Origin: a virus
DNA: 44,603 bases
Virus record (IMG/VR): IMGVR_UViG_3300017963_000103
Location: 1-44,603 of that record
Strand: one strand, 5' to 3'
Below the pieces are notes generated by a model. That model ran no database searches, was not told where the DNA came from, and was given only the letters and a program-made list of their open reading frames with translations. Below are positions 38,837-44,603 of the stretch, in pieces (position 1 is the stretch's first letter; every line of letters begins with the position of its first letter). The translations under genes were made by a program, and so were the position numbers.

Positions 38837-39169
38837 ATGAAAATAATTTTATGGATTCTTTGGCTTGTTGCTTGGGTGGCTTGTTTTTCGTTTATGGAGA
38901 ATCAGATAGGTATAAAAAATCTTCAAGCCTACGCTGTTGTTGGTGCGGGGCTTGGTGGGTTATTAACACATATTTTCAAATTTAAAGGGGGCCCCATGGA
39001 AGACGCATACGAAGACGCAGAAAAAAGAGATACAGCCTGTGGTAAGGCTTTGTTAACCTGCCCTGAGTGCCAAAGTAATCTTATATCTGTAAAAAGACCG
39101 GGCGGTATTAAGTGGATGTGTTCAGATGCTATTCACTGCTTTTATAGCTTCTTTGAGGCTACAGAGTAA
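38837..39169 (+). CDS. Membrane protein with zinc-ribbon tail
   Basis: 110 aa. Residues 1-20 and 32-48 are hydrophobic, followed by an acidic linker and a four-Cys cluster (LLTCPECQSN, KWMCSDAIHC). Probably inserted in the inner membrane with a cytoplasmic zinc ribbon. GGAGGCGTT precedes the ATG. Function unknown. Confidence 0.55.
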   Translation: MKIILWILWLVAWVACFSFMENQIGIKNLQAYAVVGAGLGGLLTHIFKFKGGPMEDAYEDAEKRDTACGKALLTCPECQSNLISVKRPGGIKWMCSDAIHCFYSFFEATE

Positions 39170-39210
39170 TTAATACTAATTTTTGAAAAATAGTAATATG
39201 AGGTGGTGAG

Positions 39211-39561
39211 ATGACAATTCAAAAAGAGTTCGTGAAGTTTCTGAAGCATAATGGGATTTTTGATAGATATGTTCATAATTTCGTAATGCACGCACAAATA
39301 TCTGAACACCCAAGACCGATAAAAAGTAGGTATGATTATTTTACAAGTGCCTTTACTTGGGTAGACACAATACAGGGCCATGTTTTTTGGAGGGGGTATG
39401 ATAAAATATGGAGCCGATATATTAGAAAGAAAACCGAACCCTACCACTTCCACACAAGATGCAGTCGGTGTGGCAGATACGTAAAGCGGTCAATGTGGGT
39501 TCCTGTTTCGGATGATAAGGCTAATGATATATTATGTCCTTTTTGTGAGAGTGGGTTTTGA
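39211..39561 (+). CDS. Hypothetical protein with zinc finger
   Basis: 116 aa. The first 80 residues are basic and aromatic; the C-terminus has RCSRCGRYVKRSMW and ILCPFCESGF, a C-x2-C...C-x2-C zinc ribbon. GAGGTGGTGAG before the ATG. Function unknown. Confidence 0.55.
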   Translation: MTIQKEFVKFLKHNGIFDRYVHNFVMHAQISEHPRPIKSRYDYFTSAFTWVDTIQGHVFWRGYDKIWSRYIRKKTEPYHFHTRCSRCGRYVKRSMWVPVSDDKANDILCPFCESGF

Positions 39562-39562
39562 T

Positions 39563-39964
39563 ATGAAAAAAGTTATTCCAAAATTCAGAGGCACGCCAAC
39601 AAACGGCGTTATGTCAGTTCGCAATATCGAGCAATTTACACGATACTTGCACACCCTGGAGGGAGTAGAATGTGAGGTTGTTGTTAAGAAGTATAGAAAA
39701 CAAAGGTCTTTACCTCAAAACAATTATTACTTTGGGGTTGTTTGTGTGGTGCTTGGAAATAAAATAGGCTATACCGTTGACGAAATGCACAGCGCAATAG
39801 GTCTTAAATTTTTACTTGTAAGCGAAGAAGGAAAGCCAGACTATATTAGGTCAACAACTGATCTTGATACCGATGAATTTAACGATTTTTTAGAGCAGGT
39901 AAAGCAATGGGCTGCGGAGTTTCATAATTGTTACATACCTGATCCTAATGAGTCAGATTTTTAA
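39563..39964 (+). CDS. NinB-like recombination protein
   Basis: 133 aa from the ATG at 39563, two bases after the preceding stop; the in-frame extension upstream lies inside that gene. RSLPQNNYYFGVVCVVLGN, GYTVDEMHSAIGLKFL, DEFNDFLEQVKQW and CYIPDPNE give the NinB/Orf-like pattern of phage recombination-mediator proteins. It may load annealing protein or act on ssDNA-SSB complexes. Confidence 0.6.
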   Translation: MKKVIPKFRGTPTNGVMSVRNIEQFTRYLHTLEGVECEVVVKKYRKQRSLPQNNYYFGVVCVVLGNKIGYTVDEMHSAIGLKFLLVSEEGKPDYIRSTTDLDTDEFNDFLEQVKQWAAEFHNCYIPDPNESDF

Positions 39965-39989
39965 TCATGCAGATCGGAGGTGAGAGAGG

Positions 39990-40109
39990 ATGATTGAAAC
40001 ATGCGAAACATGCGTTCATAATTGGCAAAATGAAGAATGTGAGATTGACGGTCATGAAATTTATGCTGATACTGAAGCGTGTGAAAAGTACGAAGAGGAT
40101 GAAGACTAA
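39990..40109 (+). CDS. 39-aa Cys-rich acidic peptide
   Basis: Reads MIETCETCVHNWQNEECEID, GHEIYADTEACEKYEEDED. Cys at 5, 8, 17 and 31 suggest a mini zinc finger. GGAGGTGAGAGAGG precedes the ATG at 39990. Too short for the usual size cut-off but the pattern is clear. Confidence 0.5.
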   Translation: MIETCETCVHNWQNEECEIDGHEIYADTEACEKYEEDED

Positions 40110-40143
40110 CAAGCGTTTATAAATAGATTTTAATGGAGGAGTT

Positions 40144-40377
40144 ATGAAGATTAAAATAATGTTACCGGTGTATGCGTCAGCAGAGTTTGAAGCTGATATT
40201 GACATTGAAGGAAAGACAGTAGACGAAATAGAAGATGAGTTTTTTGAAAATTGCGTGAAGTCTGGTTTTTTGTGCCATCAATGTTCAAGAGCTGTTGAGA
40301 CCGACTTTGATGTTGATTTTGATAATGTTGATTATGTTTTTGATGAAATACAGAGTATTGTGAAAGGCGAAGAATAG
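40144..40377 (+). CDS. 77-aa acidic protein
   Basis: Very acidic (many Asp/Glu), with SGFLCHQCSRAVE in the middle (C-x2-C) and a beta start (KIKIMLPVYASAEF). Might be a DNA-mimic-like or zinc protein; nothing definite. GGAGG before the ATG. Confidence 0.5.
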   Translation: MKIKIMLPVYASAEFEADIDIEGKTVDEIEDEFFENCVKSGFLCHQCSRAVETDFDVDFDNVDYVFDEIQSIVKGEE

Positions 40378-40381
40378 CCTG

Positions 40382-40410
40382 TTGATTTTAGTTATCCGGT
40401 GTGCTACTAT
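40382..40410 (+). promoter_or_regulatory. Extended promoter for the winged-helix gene
   Basis: TTGATT (40382-40387), 17-base spacer ending TGC, TACTAT (40405-40410). It lies directly after the 77-aa gene and produces a leader of about 110 nt before the start codon at 40523. Confidence 0.5.
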
Positions 40411-40460
40411 TAATTGTCTATTAAGGATTAATTACCCTTAGTAAATAGGCTAATAATTAA

Positions 40461-40517
40461 CCGATGATAGCGTCATACTTCTCCAAAAGGGGCGCTATTA
40501 TCGGACACCTTTTGGAG
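40461..40517 (+). promoter_or_regulatory. Leader RNA hairpin/pseudoknot sequestering the ribosome site
   Basis: A 12-bp stem (CCGATGATAGCG at 40461-40472 with CGCTATTATCGG at 40493-40504, one wobble) encloses a 20-nt loop holding CTCCAAAAGG (40481-40490). This is the exact complement of CCTTTTGGAG (40508-40517), which contains the ribosome site of the gene at 40523. If both form, the result is an H-type pseudoknot; if only one, alternative hairpins. Typical logic of a translational switch. Confidence 0.6.
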
Positions 40518-40522
40518 ATAAA

Positions 40523-40975
40523 ATGAAGCACATCAGCACTCGCTGGACTCCTCTTACAAAAGAGATGGTCTACTCAACAGCCCTACAATCACTCAAGCTA
40601 TCTGAAAGAAAAGTATTAGATTTTGCCATGCTCGAAAGACGTATGGAGAAAACATCACAAAAGAAGACTAAAAAGAAGCGTTACACGGCATCTAATGAAA
40701 TATTGATACCATACAGACAGTTGAATGATGAGCCGTTTAATATGAACAATTCTACTATCACGAGAGCGATTGACAGATTACTTGCTTTAGGGTTCTTGTC
40801 AATAACTGAGCAAGGTGGATCCAGACAAGGACACTCAACAAAATATAAGTTTATTGATAAATGGAAGACATGGAAATATGGAGATTCACCGATTGAAACA
40901 AGGAAAGCGTACCCAAATAGAGGGTTTACTGATAAAGTACGCATGCGAGATGACACATTACCCACATGCGGGTAG
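40523..40975 (+). CDS. Winged-helix protein (replication/regulation)
   Basis: 150 aa. SLKLSERKVLDFAMLERRME, then YTASNEILIPYRQLN, TITRAIDRLLALGFLSITEQGG and STKYKFIDKWKTWKYG, a winged-helix with recognition helix near 82-95. The pattern is shared with phage regulators and plasmid RepA-like initiators. A strong structured leader controls it, and 9-mer repeats overlap its 3' end. Likely an initiator or regulator of the right operon. Confidence 0.6.
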   Translation: MKHISTRWTPLTKEMVYSTALQSLKLSERKVLDFAMLERRMEKTSQKKTKKKRYTASNEILIPYRQLNDEPFNMNNSTITRAIDRLLALGFLSITEQGGSRQGHSTKYKFIDKWKTWKYGDSPIETRKAYPNRGFTDKVRMRDDTLPTCG

Positions 40976-41062
40976 GCGTGCGGGTGCTTTGAAAATTATT
41001 AGAGACCTGCATGCGAGCGGGCATGTGAAGAATAGTGTTTTATTAATGCCTGTGTGCATGCG
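40941..41062 (+). repeat. Iteron-like 9-mer repeats RCRTGCGRG
   Basis: Six copies of RCRTGYG: 40941, 40964, 40976, 41009, 41021 and 41056. Two neighbouring pairs are exactly 12 bp apart (40964/40976 and 41009/41021). GCATGCGAG occurs twice and a CATGCGGG/CGTGCGGG pair lies between. The final copy sits just upstream of a TATAAT (41067-41072). Either operators or origin iterons. Confidence 0.5.
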
Positions 41063-41094
41063 CTTATATAATATACCAGTTAATAGGAGGTTTT

Positions 41095-41295
41095 ATGTGT
41101 GACTTTAATAAAGATGATGTTCTGATACTTGCTAAAACTATTTTAGAAGATTGTGTTTATTTTTATGATAGTTGTGATTATAGAGGTCAGTACGAGTGTA
41201 AATATTGCAATTCAAAAAGCTATGAACTCAATGACTTTAAGCATGAATTAGATTGCCCCGCTTTAGTTGCACAAGATATAATGACCGGAAATTAA
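41095..41295 (+). CDS. 66-aa Cys-rich protein
   Basis: CDFNKDDVLILAKTILEDC then ECKYCNSKSYELND and HELDCPAL, a C-x2-C...H..C zinc ribbon-like module. It begins in the region after the iteron-like repeats with an AGGAGG site. Function unknown. Confidence 0.55.
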   Translation: MCDFNKDDVLILAKTILEDCVYFYDSCDYRGQYECKYCNSKSYELNDFKHELDCPALVAQDIMTGN

Positions 41296-41331
41296 TTGCG
41301 TTTAATATAACTAATAGCAAGGTGGTTTGTA

Positions 41332-41535
41332 ATGGATGAAATAACATTTGATGATTTCCCAATAATGAATAAAACTACTGAGGACGCATATTCGTACTGT
41401 AACTCTTGTGTAGCAGAATATTTTGGTGAAGATGTTGGTAGGATTCCATATAGTAGAACAACTGCGAATGGTGATTGGGGACTATGTTTATTTTGTAAAG
41501 AAGAAATGAGCCTTGATTTAGAGGAAGAACTTTAG
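41332..41535 (+). CDS. 67-aa Cys-rich acidic protein
   Basis: Acidic, with YCNSCVAEYF and WGLCLFCKEEM, a pair of C-x2-C motifs 29 residues apart, likely one zinc ribbon. AAGGTGG before the ATG. Function unknown. Confidence 0.5.
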   Translation: MDEITFDDFPIMNKTTEDAYSYCNSCVAEYFGEDVGRIPYSRTTANGDWGLCLFCKEEMSLDLEEEL

Positions 41536-41559
41536 TCTTTTAACAATAAGGAGAGAGGT

Positions 41560-41793
41560 ATGGGAATGTATGGATTAGAGATGCCCGACATAGTTGTTTT
41601 GGCACATGAGGTCGTTGAACTATACAGGGAAAACAAAAGATTAAAAGAAGACATTGAACACTATAAAGAATTGGCTGATATAAACCAAAAATCTGTACGT
41701 GATTCTATTAAGCACAACGAAAATATGATTGGAACTATGCTTAAAGCGGCTATTGATCCAGACTCAATTATAAATAAAAGCCTTAAAGATTAA
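41560..41793 (+). CDS. 77-aa coiled-coil protein
   Basis: MPDIVVLAHEVVELYREN followed by a KRLKEDIEHYKELADIN coiled coil and a polar end. No Cys. AAGGAGAGAGGT precedes the ATG at 41560. Function unknown; the only non-zinc member of this run. Confidence 0.5.
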   Translation: MGMYGLEMPDIVVLAHEVVELYRENKRLKEDIEHYKELADINQKSVRDSIKHNENMIGTMLKAAIDPDSIINKSLKD

Positions 41794-41814
41794 CCATATC
41801 AATAGGAGAGAGGT

Positions 41815-42018
41815 ATGAAATTAAGCGACCAAGAAAGAATGCAAGGGATTGTTGTGGCTACGTGTAAGTGTTGTGGTAATGTTTTTAAAACTCATGAAGA
41901 GGCTAACGCTTGCGGGTATTCACTTAACCCTTGGTTTGGATGTAGAGATTGTCAAGGTGTTGTTCCAAAGCAACGTCTTGTAGATGCTCAAAAAGCAGGA
42001 TTGCGTAGGTTTAAATAA
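41815..42018 (+). CDS. 67-aa zinc-ribbon protein
   Basis: VATCKCCGNVFKTHEEANAC and WFGCRDCQGVVPKQR, a four-Cys ribbon resembling the TFIIS/rubredoxin style. AGGAGAGAGG site. Function unknown. Confidence 0.55.
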   Translation: MKLSDQERMQGIVVATCKCCGNVFKTHEEANACGYSLNPWFGCRDCQGVVPKQRLVDAQKAGLRRFK

Positions 42019-42041
42019 TTAACCCATTAACAGGAGGGAAT

Positions 42042-42344
42042 ATGGCACAGGTAATATCTTTCTTTAAAGAAGATGAGTATCCAGATAAAAGAAGCAGATG
42101 GTATCTTGACTTTATACGCTCCAAAATGTGCCTTATTTGCTACCGAAACTCAGAGGCACACCATGAACCCATAGGAAAGACCGGAGGCGTTGCTATGAAG
42201 TGTTCTGACCGTGAGACAGTGCCTTTATGCAGAGAGCATCACTCAGAGCGCCACCAGATAGGAAAGATTACTTTTTACGATAAATACAATATTGATTATG
42301 TTGAAGAGATAGAAAAACTACAACAAGAATTTGATAGGAGGTGA
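42042..42344 (+). CDS. HNH-like/zinc-finger nuclease
   Basis: 100 aa. CLIC (30-33), AHHEP (39-43), then PLCREHHSERHQIG (61-74). The order C-x2-C, HH, C-x2-HH fits the His-Cys-box HNH fold of phage DUF968/Ref-like nucleases. It is the last gene of the plus operon. Possibly helps recombination or attacks host DNA. Confidence 0.6.
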   Translation: MAQVISFFKEDEYPDKRSRWYLDFIRSKMCLICYRNSEAHHEPIGKTGGVAMKCSDRETVPLCREHHSERHQIGKITFYDKYNIDYVEEIEKLQQEFDRR

Positions 42345-42353
42345 GGCTATTTA

Positions 42354-42378
42354 AAACCACTTGTTTAAACACAAGTCG
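42354..42378 (-). terminator. Terminator between converging operons
   Basis: On the minus strand ACTTGT-6 nt-ACAAGT (42361-42378) is followed by GGTTTTA. It would end the late transcript after the tailspike gene; on the plus strand the U-tract is missing. The rest of the 42345-42459 gap has no gene. Confidence 0.5.
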
Positions 42379-42459
42379 CACCCCATGACAGCCAATTAAC
42401 CAAAATTTAATGATAATATTTGATAGTATTGACGGTTTGTCGTGAGGTGTTGCGTGTGT

Positions 42460-44478
42460 TTAATATTCTATCACAAGACCTATTAGCATTTGATGCCCTA
42501 AAGATGCAGCATATGACCCATCGGATACTATTTTGACACCCATACCATAAGTGCTTATAAAAGTGTATGTTTCAACTCCATAGATAGTCCTTGTATCATC
42601 GTTGCTTGATGAATTTAACACTACATCGGAACCAGTAAAATCAAAAGCTGCTGATTGCCATGAAGTTCTGAAATATGGTGTAACTGTCAATGTTCCTGCA
42701 TCTATTGTGTTTCTTCTGGTTGTTATTAGACCAACAAGGGAGCCAGCTTTTAAAACAGGGTATGTATTGCTATCCATAGTAATTCCAGCCGCATTGTATG
42801 TTATTGGGCTTAAATAGTATGTATTCCCTGCGGCTATTGTATCTATTACGAACCAAACTGTCTCAGTTCTTCCACCTGCTTTGTGAATGTCTAAGTCTGT
42901 TTTAAACCCACCGGAACCACTAAATTTTTTTTCAAAATAACCGCCACCGTTTCCATAGCCTAAAGTCGGGACGACTGGGAAACCCTCAATAAAAAACACA
43001 GACCGCCCGTATGATGAATTGATTAATGTTGCGTCACCTGGAGTCCCTAAACCTGTACTCATAGAAAGATTTTCGAAGTTTACGCCGTAAGCAGCATTTA
43101 CATTGATTGATTTTTGAGATCCTGAAGCATTTATCTCACAATCAGTAAATCTTATGCTTGCGGGTGAGTTTGCTGCTGTTCCGTCAACAGTCGTGGCATC
43201 TATAACAAGCTGATAACCAGAGCCACCAACATAATTGTTTTCAAGCCAGCAATTTTCAAAAGTTATATTATCACATTGCCTACCTGCTGGTTTTTCAATT
43301 ATCACACCCTCGTTTGTATTTGATTCGAAGACAGAGTTTGTTACCCTTAAATTTAATGCGTTTGATATTTTTAACCCGTAACCATTAGACCTGCAATTCA
43401 AGCGATCAATATTAAAGGTCGTGTTGTTTGTTGTAGCGCTCCCTATTTCCATACCGTAATTTGTTGCACCTGTACATGATACCCTATTTATTGTTGATGA
43501 GTTAATCAACTCTCGCATGTAAATATTTGCTTGTGTACAACCTGATACTGAACTGTCTTCTATCATGTTAATTCCATCAATCAATATACCGTATGTCGTA
43601 CCTGATCCAACAACGCCAATGTTTTTAATTTTATTGTAAGAGGTAAATGTATCATTACCGGTTAAGGATATATCAATACCAACAGTTCCATTTGTAAATG
43701 AAAGATATGTTCCCGCCTTTGGTGTTTCATATCCATACATAGATGTCGACCCAACAATTGAAACATTCCGCTTTTCGTTAAGTGTGATCACATCAGGCGA
43801 ACAACTAAATGTACCTTTTGGGATCCTTACTGTTCCACCTTCTGTTCTATCTGTGAAGTTGTCAATAGCTGCCTGTATTGCTGTTGCGTTTATTGCTGCG
43901 CTTGCGGACTCACTCAACCCATACCAATCAGCGTGTATTTCTGTTTTGTTATATAGTCTTTTCCACCGACCTGTGGTTATAGATGTCACCTTGACTGTCA
44001 GCCCGGTGTCGTCTGAATCTGTGCTTGTTGCGTCCCAATAGAATTGACCGCCACCACCGTCACCGGGAGTGTAGTAGCCTAAAAGAGTAATAACTGAACC
44101 ATCTTCAGCGCCACCAGTACCAGCTCTCATATCTACTATAGAATCATACCCAACACTTGAAGGGTCTGTTGTTACAATATATTCAGCACCATCAATAGAG
44201 CCTGATAGTGGTGTTGTTAATCCTGTGTCTGTCGGTGCGTAAATATTAATTTTATAAGCACCGTCACCAAAAGCTTTTAATACACCATTTGAGTCAAGTG
44301 TCGATTGTGTTAAGCCTGCGCCAGATGGTAAAGTTTTATCGGTATCTAACCAAACAGCTTTAGGCGTAGTAGTTCCAGATTCGAAGAATGCAACTATCGC
44401 GCCTGAATATGATTGACCAGTGTCTGGATCGTTTAAACCTGCCCATAATGCGTCTATTTGTAGTGCTGTTGATGCCAT
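42460..44478 (-). CDS. Tailspike, right-handed beta-helix
   Basis: 672 aa. A virion-binding N-terminus (residues 1-110) starts STALQIDALWAGLNDPDTGQ and has typical fibre-head motifs. Residues 165-200 (WYGLSESASAAINATAIQAAIDN) open a pectate-lyase-like beta-helix with repeats such as RNVSIVGS, INMIEDSSVSGC, NITFENCWL, and a small C-terminal domain from about 560. It replaces P22 gp9 at the end of the late operon. Enzymatic residues cannot be assigned. Its ATG follows the gp16-like stop directly (AAGGAG site inside the repeat). Confidence 0.75.
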   Translation of the reverse strand: MASTALQIDALWAGLNDPDTGQSYSGAIVAFFESGTTTPKAVWLDTDKTLPSGAGLTQSTLDSNGVLKAFGDGAYKINIYAPTDTGLTTPLSGSIDGAEYIVTTDPSSVGYDSIVDMRAGTGGAEDGSVITLLGYYTPGDGGGGQFYWDATSTDSDDTGLTVKVTSITTGRWKRLYNKTEIHADWYGLSESASAAINATAIQAAIDNFTDRTEGGTVRIPKGTFSCSPDVITLNEKRNVSIVGSTSMYGYETPKAGTYLSFTNGTVGIDISLTGNDTFTSYNKIKNIGVVGSGTTYGILIDGINMIEDSSVSGCTQANIYMRELINSSTINRVSCTGATNYGMEIGSATTNNTTFNIDRLNCRSNGYGLKISNALNLRVTNSVFESNTNEGVIIEKPAGRQCDNITFENCWLENNYVGGSGYQLVIDATTVDGTAANSPASIRFTDCEINASGSQKSINVNAAYGVNFENLSMSTGLGTPGDATLINSSYGRSVFFIEGFPVVPTLGYGNGGGYFEKKFSGSGGFKTDLDIHKAGGRTETVWFVIDTIAAGNTYYLSPITYNAAGITMDSNTYPVLKAGSLVGLITTRRNTIDAGTLTVTPYFRTSWQSAAFDFTGSDVVLNSSSNDDTRTIYGVETYTFISTYGMGVKIVSDGSYAASLGHQMLIGLVIEY

Positions 44479-44603
44479 TTATTGCTCCTTGTCTTTTAGT
44501 GCTTCTCTTAATCCCAATGCAGCTAAATGATTTTTAAATCTACTTTCTATAATTTTGATTGGCCTACCTTTTGCAGCCATTTGTATTGTTTGTGCAAATT
44601 CAG
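44479..44603 (-). CDS. C-terminus of the gp16-like protein (second copy)
   Basis: Codes for the last residues, ending ALKDKEQ, and the TAA stop (44479-44481) of the gene that starts at 2410, through the terminal repeat. The true gene spans the circle junction; this copy is not separate. Confidence 0.8.
   Translation of the reverse strand, partial: EFAQTIQMAAKGRPIKIIESRFKNHLAALGLREALKDKEQ
44481..44603. repeat. Terminal direct repeat, right copy
   Basis: Identical to 1-123. See the left copy. Confidence 0.9.

Noticed and set aside
40941-41062. CRISPR-like array
   Set aside because: Repeats are only 7-9 bp, with unequal 3-28 bp gaps, and lie partly in a coding sequence.
42361-42378. Attachment or recombination site at the GTTTAAAC palindrome
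   Set aside because: The palindrome is part of a terminator-like stem between converging operons. That explanation is simpler.

Overview
This window looks like one complete, circularly closed genome of a tailed dsDNA phage with a short tail and a P22-type assembly module. The first 123 bases (1-123) recur exactly as the last 123 (44481-44603), so the unique genome is 44480 bp and the gene cut at the left edge is completed at the right edge. I see no integrase, CI-type repressor, DNA polymerase or RNA polymerase. It therefore relies on host polymerases and is probably virulent, although a small excisionase-like HTH protein is present. Strong AGGAG ribosome sites, Sec signal peptides, a lipobox and an M15-type endolysin suggest a Gram-negative, fairly AT-rich host; the host cannot be named from sequence alone.

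Layout. (A) 37.2-25.3 kb, minus strand: early/middle genes. They are an HTH protein, small membrane proteins, a SNF2-type helicase next to a DNA methyltransferase, a DUF1937 protein, a replication initiator/loader (DUF4373-like), a DnaB helicase, SSB, a PD-(D/E)XK nuclease and many small unknowns. A 380 bp non-coding, inverted-repeat-bounded tRNA-like element (29.37-29.73 kb) and two more tRNA-like genes (28.2-28.4 kb) lie inside this block, and the M15 endolysin ends it. (B) 25.3 kb down to 1 and, across the circle junction, 44.5-42.46 kb, minus strand: the late operon, apparently driven by a near-consensus promoter at 25285-25313. It opens with a lysis-like set (class-3-type lipase, small lipoprotein, XhlA-like protein). 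An unusual run of Sec-exported fibre-like proteins follows, then small and large terminase, portal, a GroES-like protein, scaffold, decoration protein, capsid, and homologues in P22 order of gp4, gp10, (gp26 position), gp14, gp7 twice, gp20 and gp16, and finally a beta-helix tailspike. (C) 37.3-42.35 kb, plus strand: a divergent operon with a lambda-exonuclease/YqaJ-type recombinase, its usual partner, a NinB-like protein, an HNH-like protein, a winged-helix replication/regulatory protein behind a structured leader, and many tiny Cys-rich proteins.

The most unusual items are: a 65-aa protein upstream of the large terminase whose N-terminus copies the capsid protein N-arm and whose TGA stop lies in frame with the terminase; a translationally coupled block of fibre-like proteins that carry signal peptides; a leader RNA that can form a pseudoknot hiding the ribosome site of the winged-helix gene; a plus-strand small RNA candidate with its own promoter and terminator that carries an anti-Shine-Dalgarno sequence; and the tRNA-like RNA cluster closed by a long inverted repeat. 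All functional assignments rest on reading motifs and synteny by eye; no database search was run.
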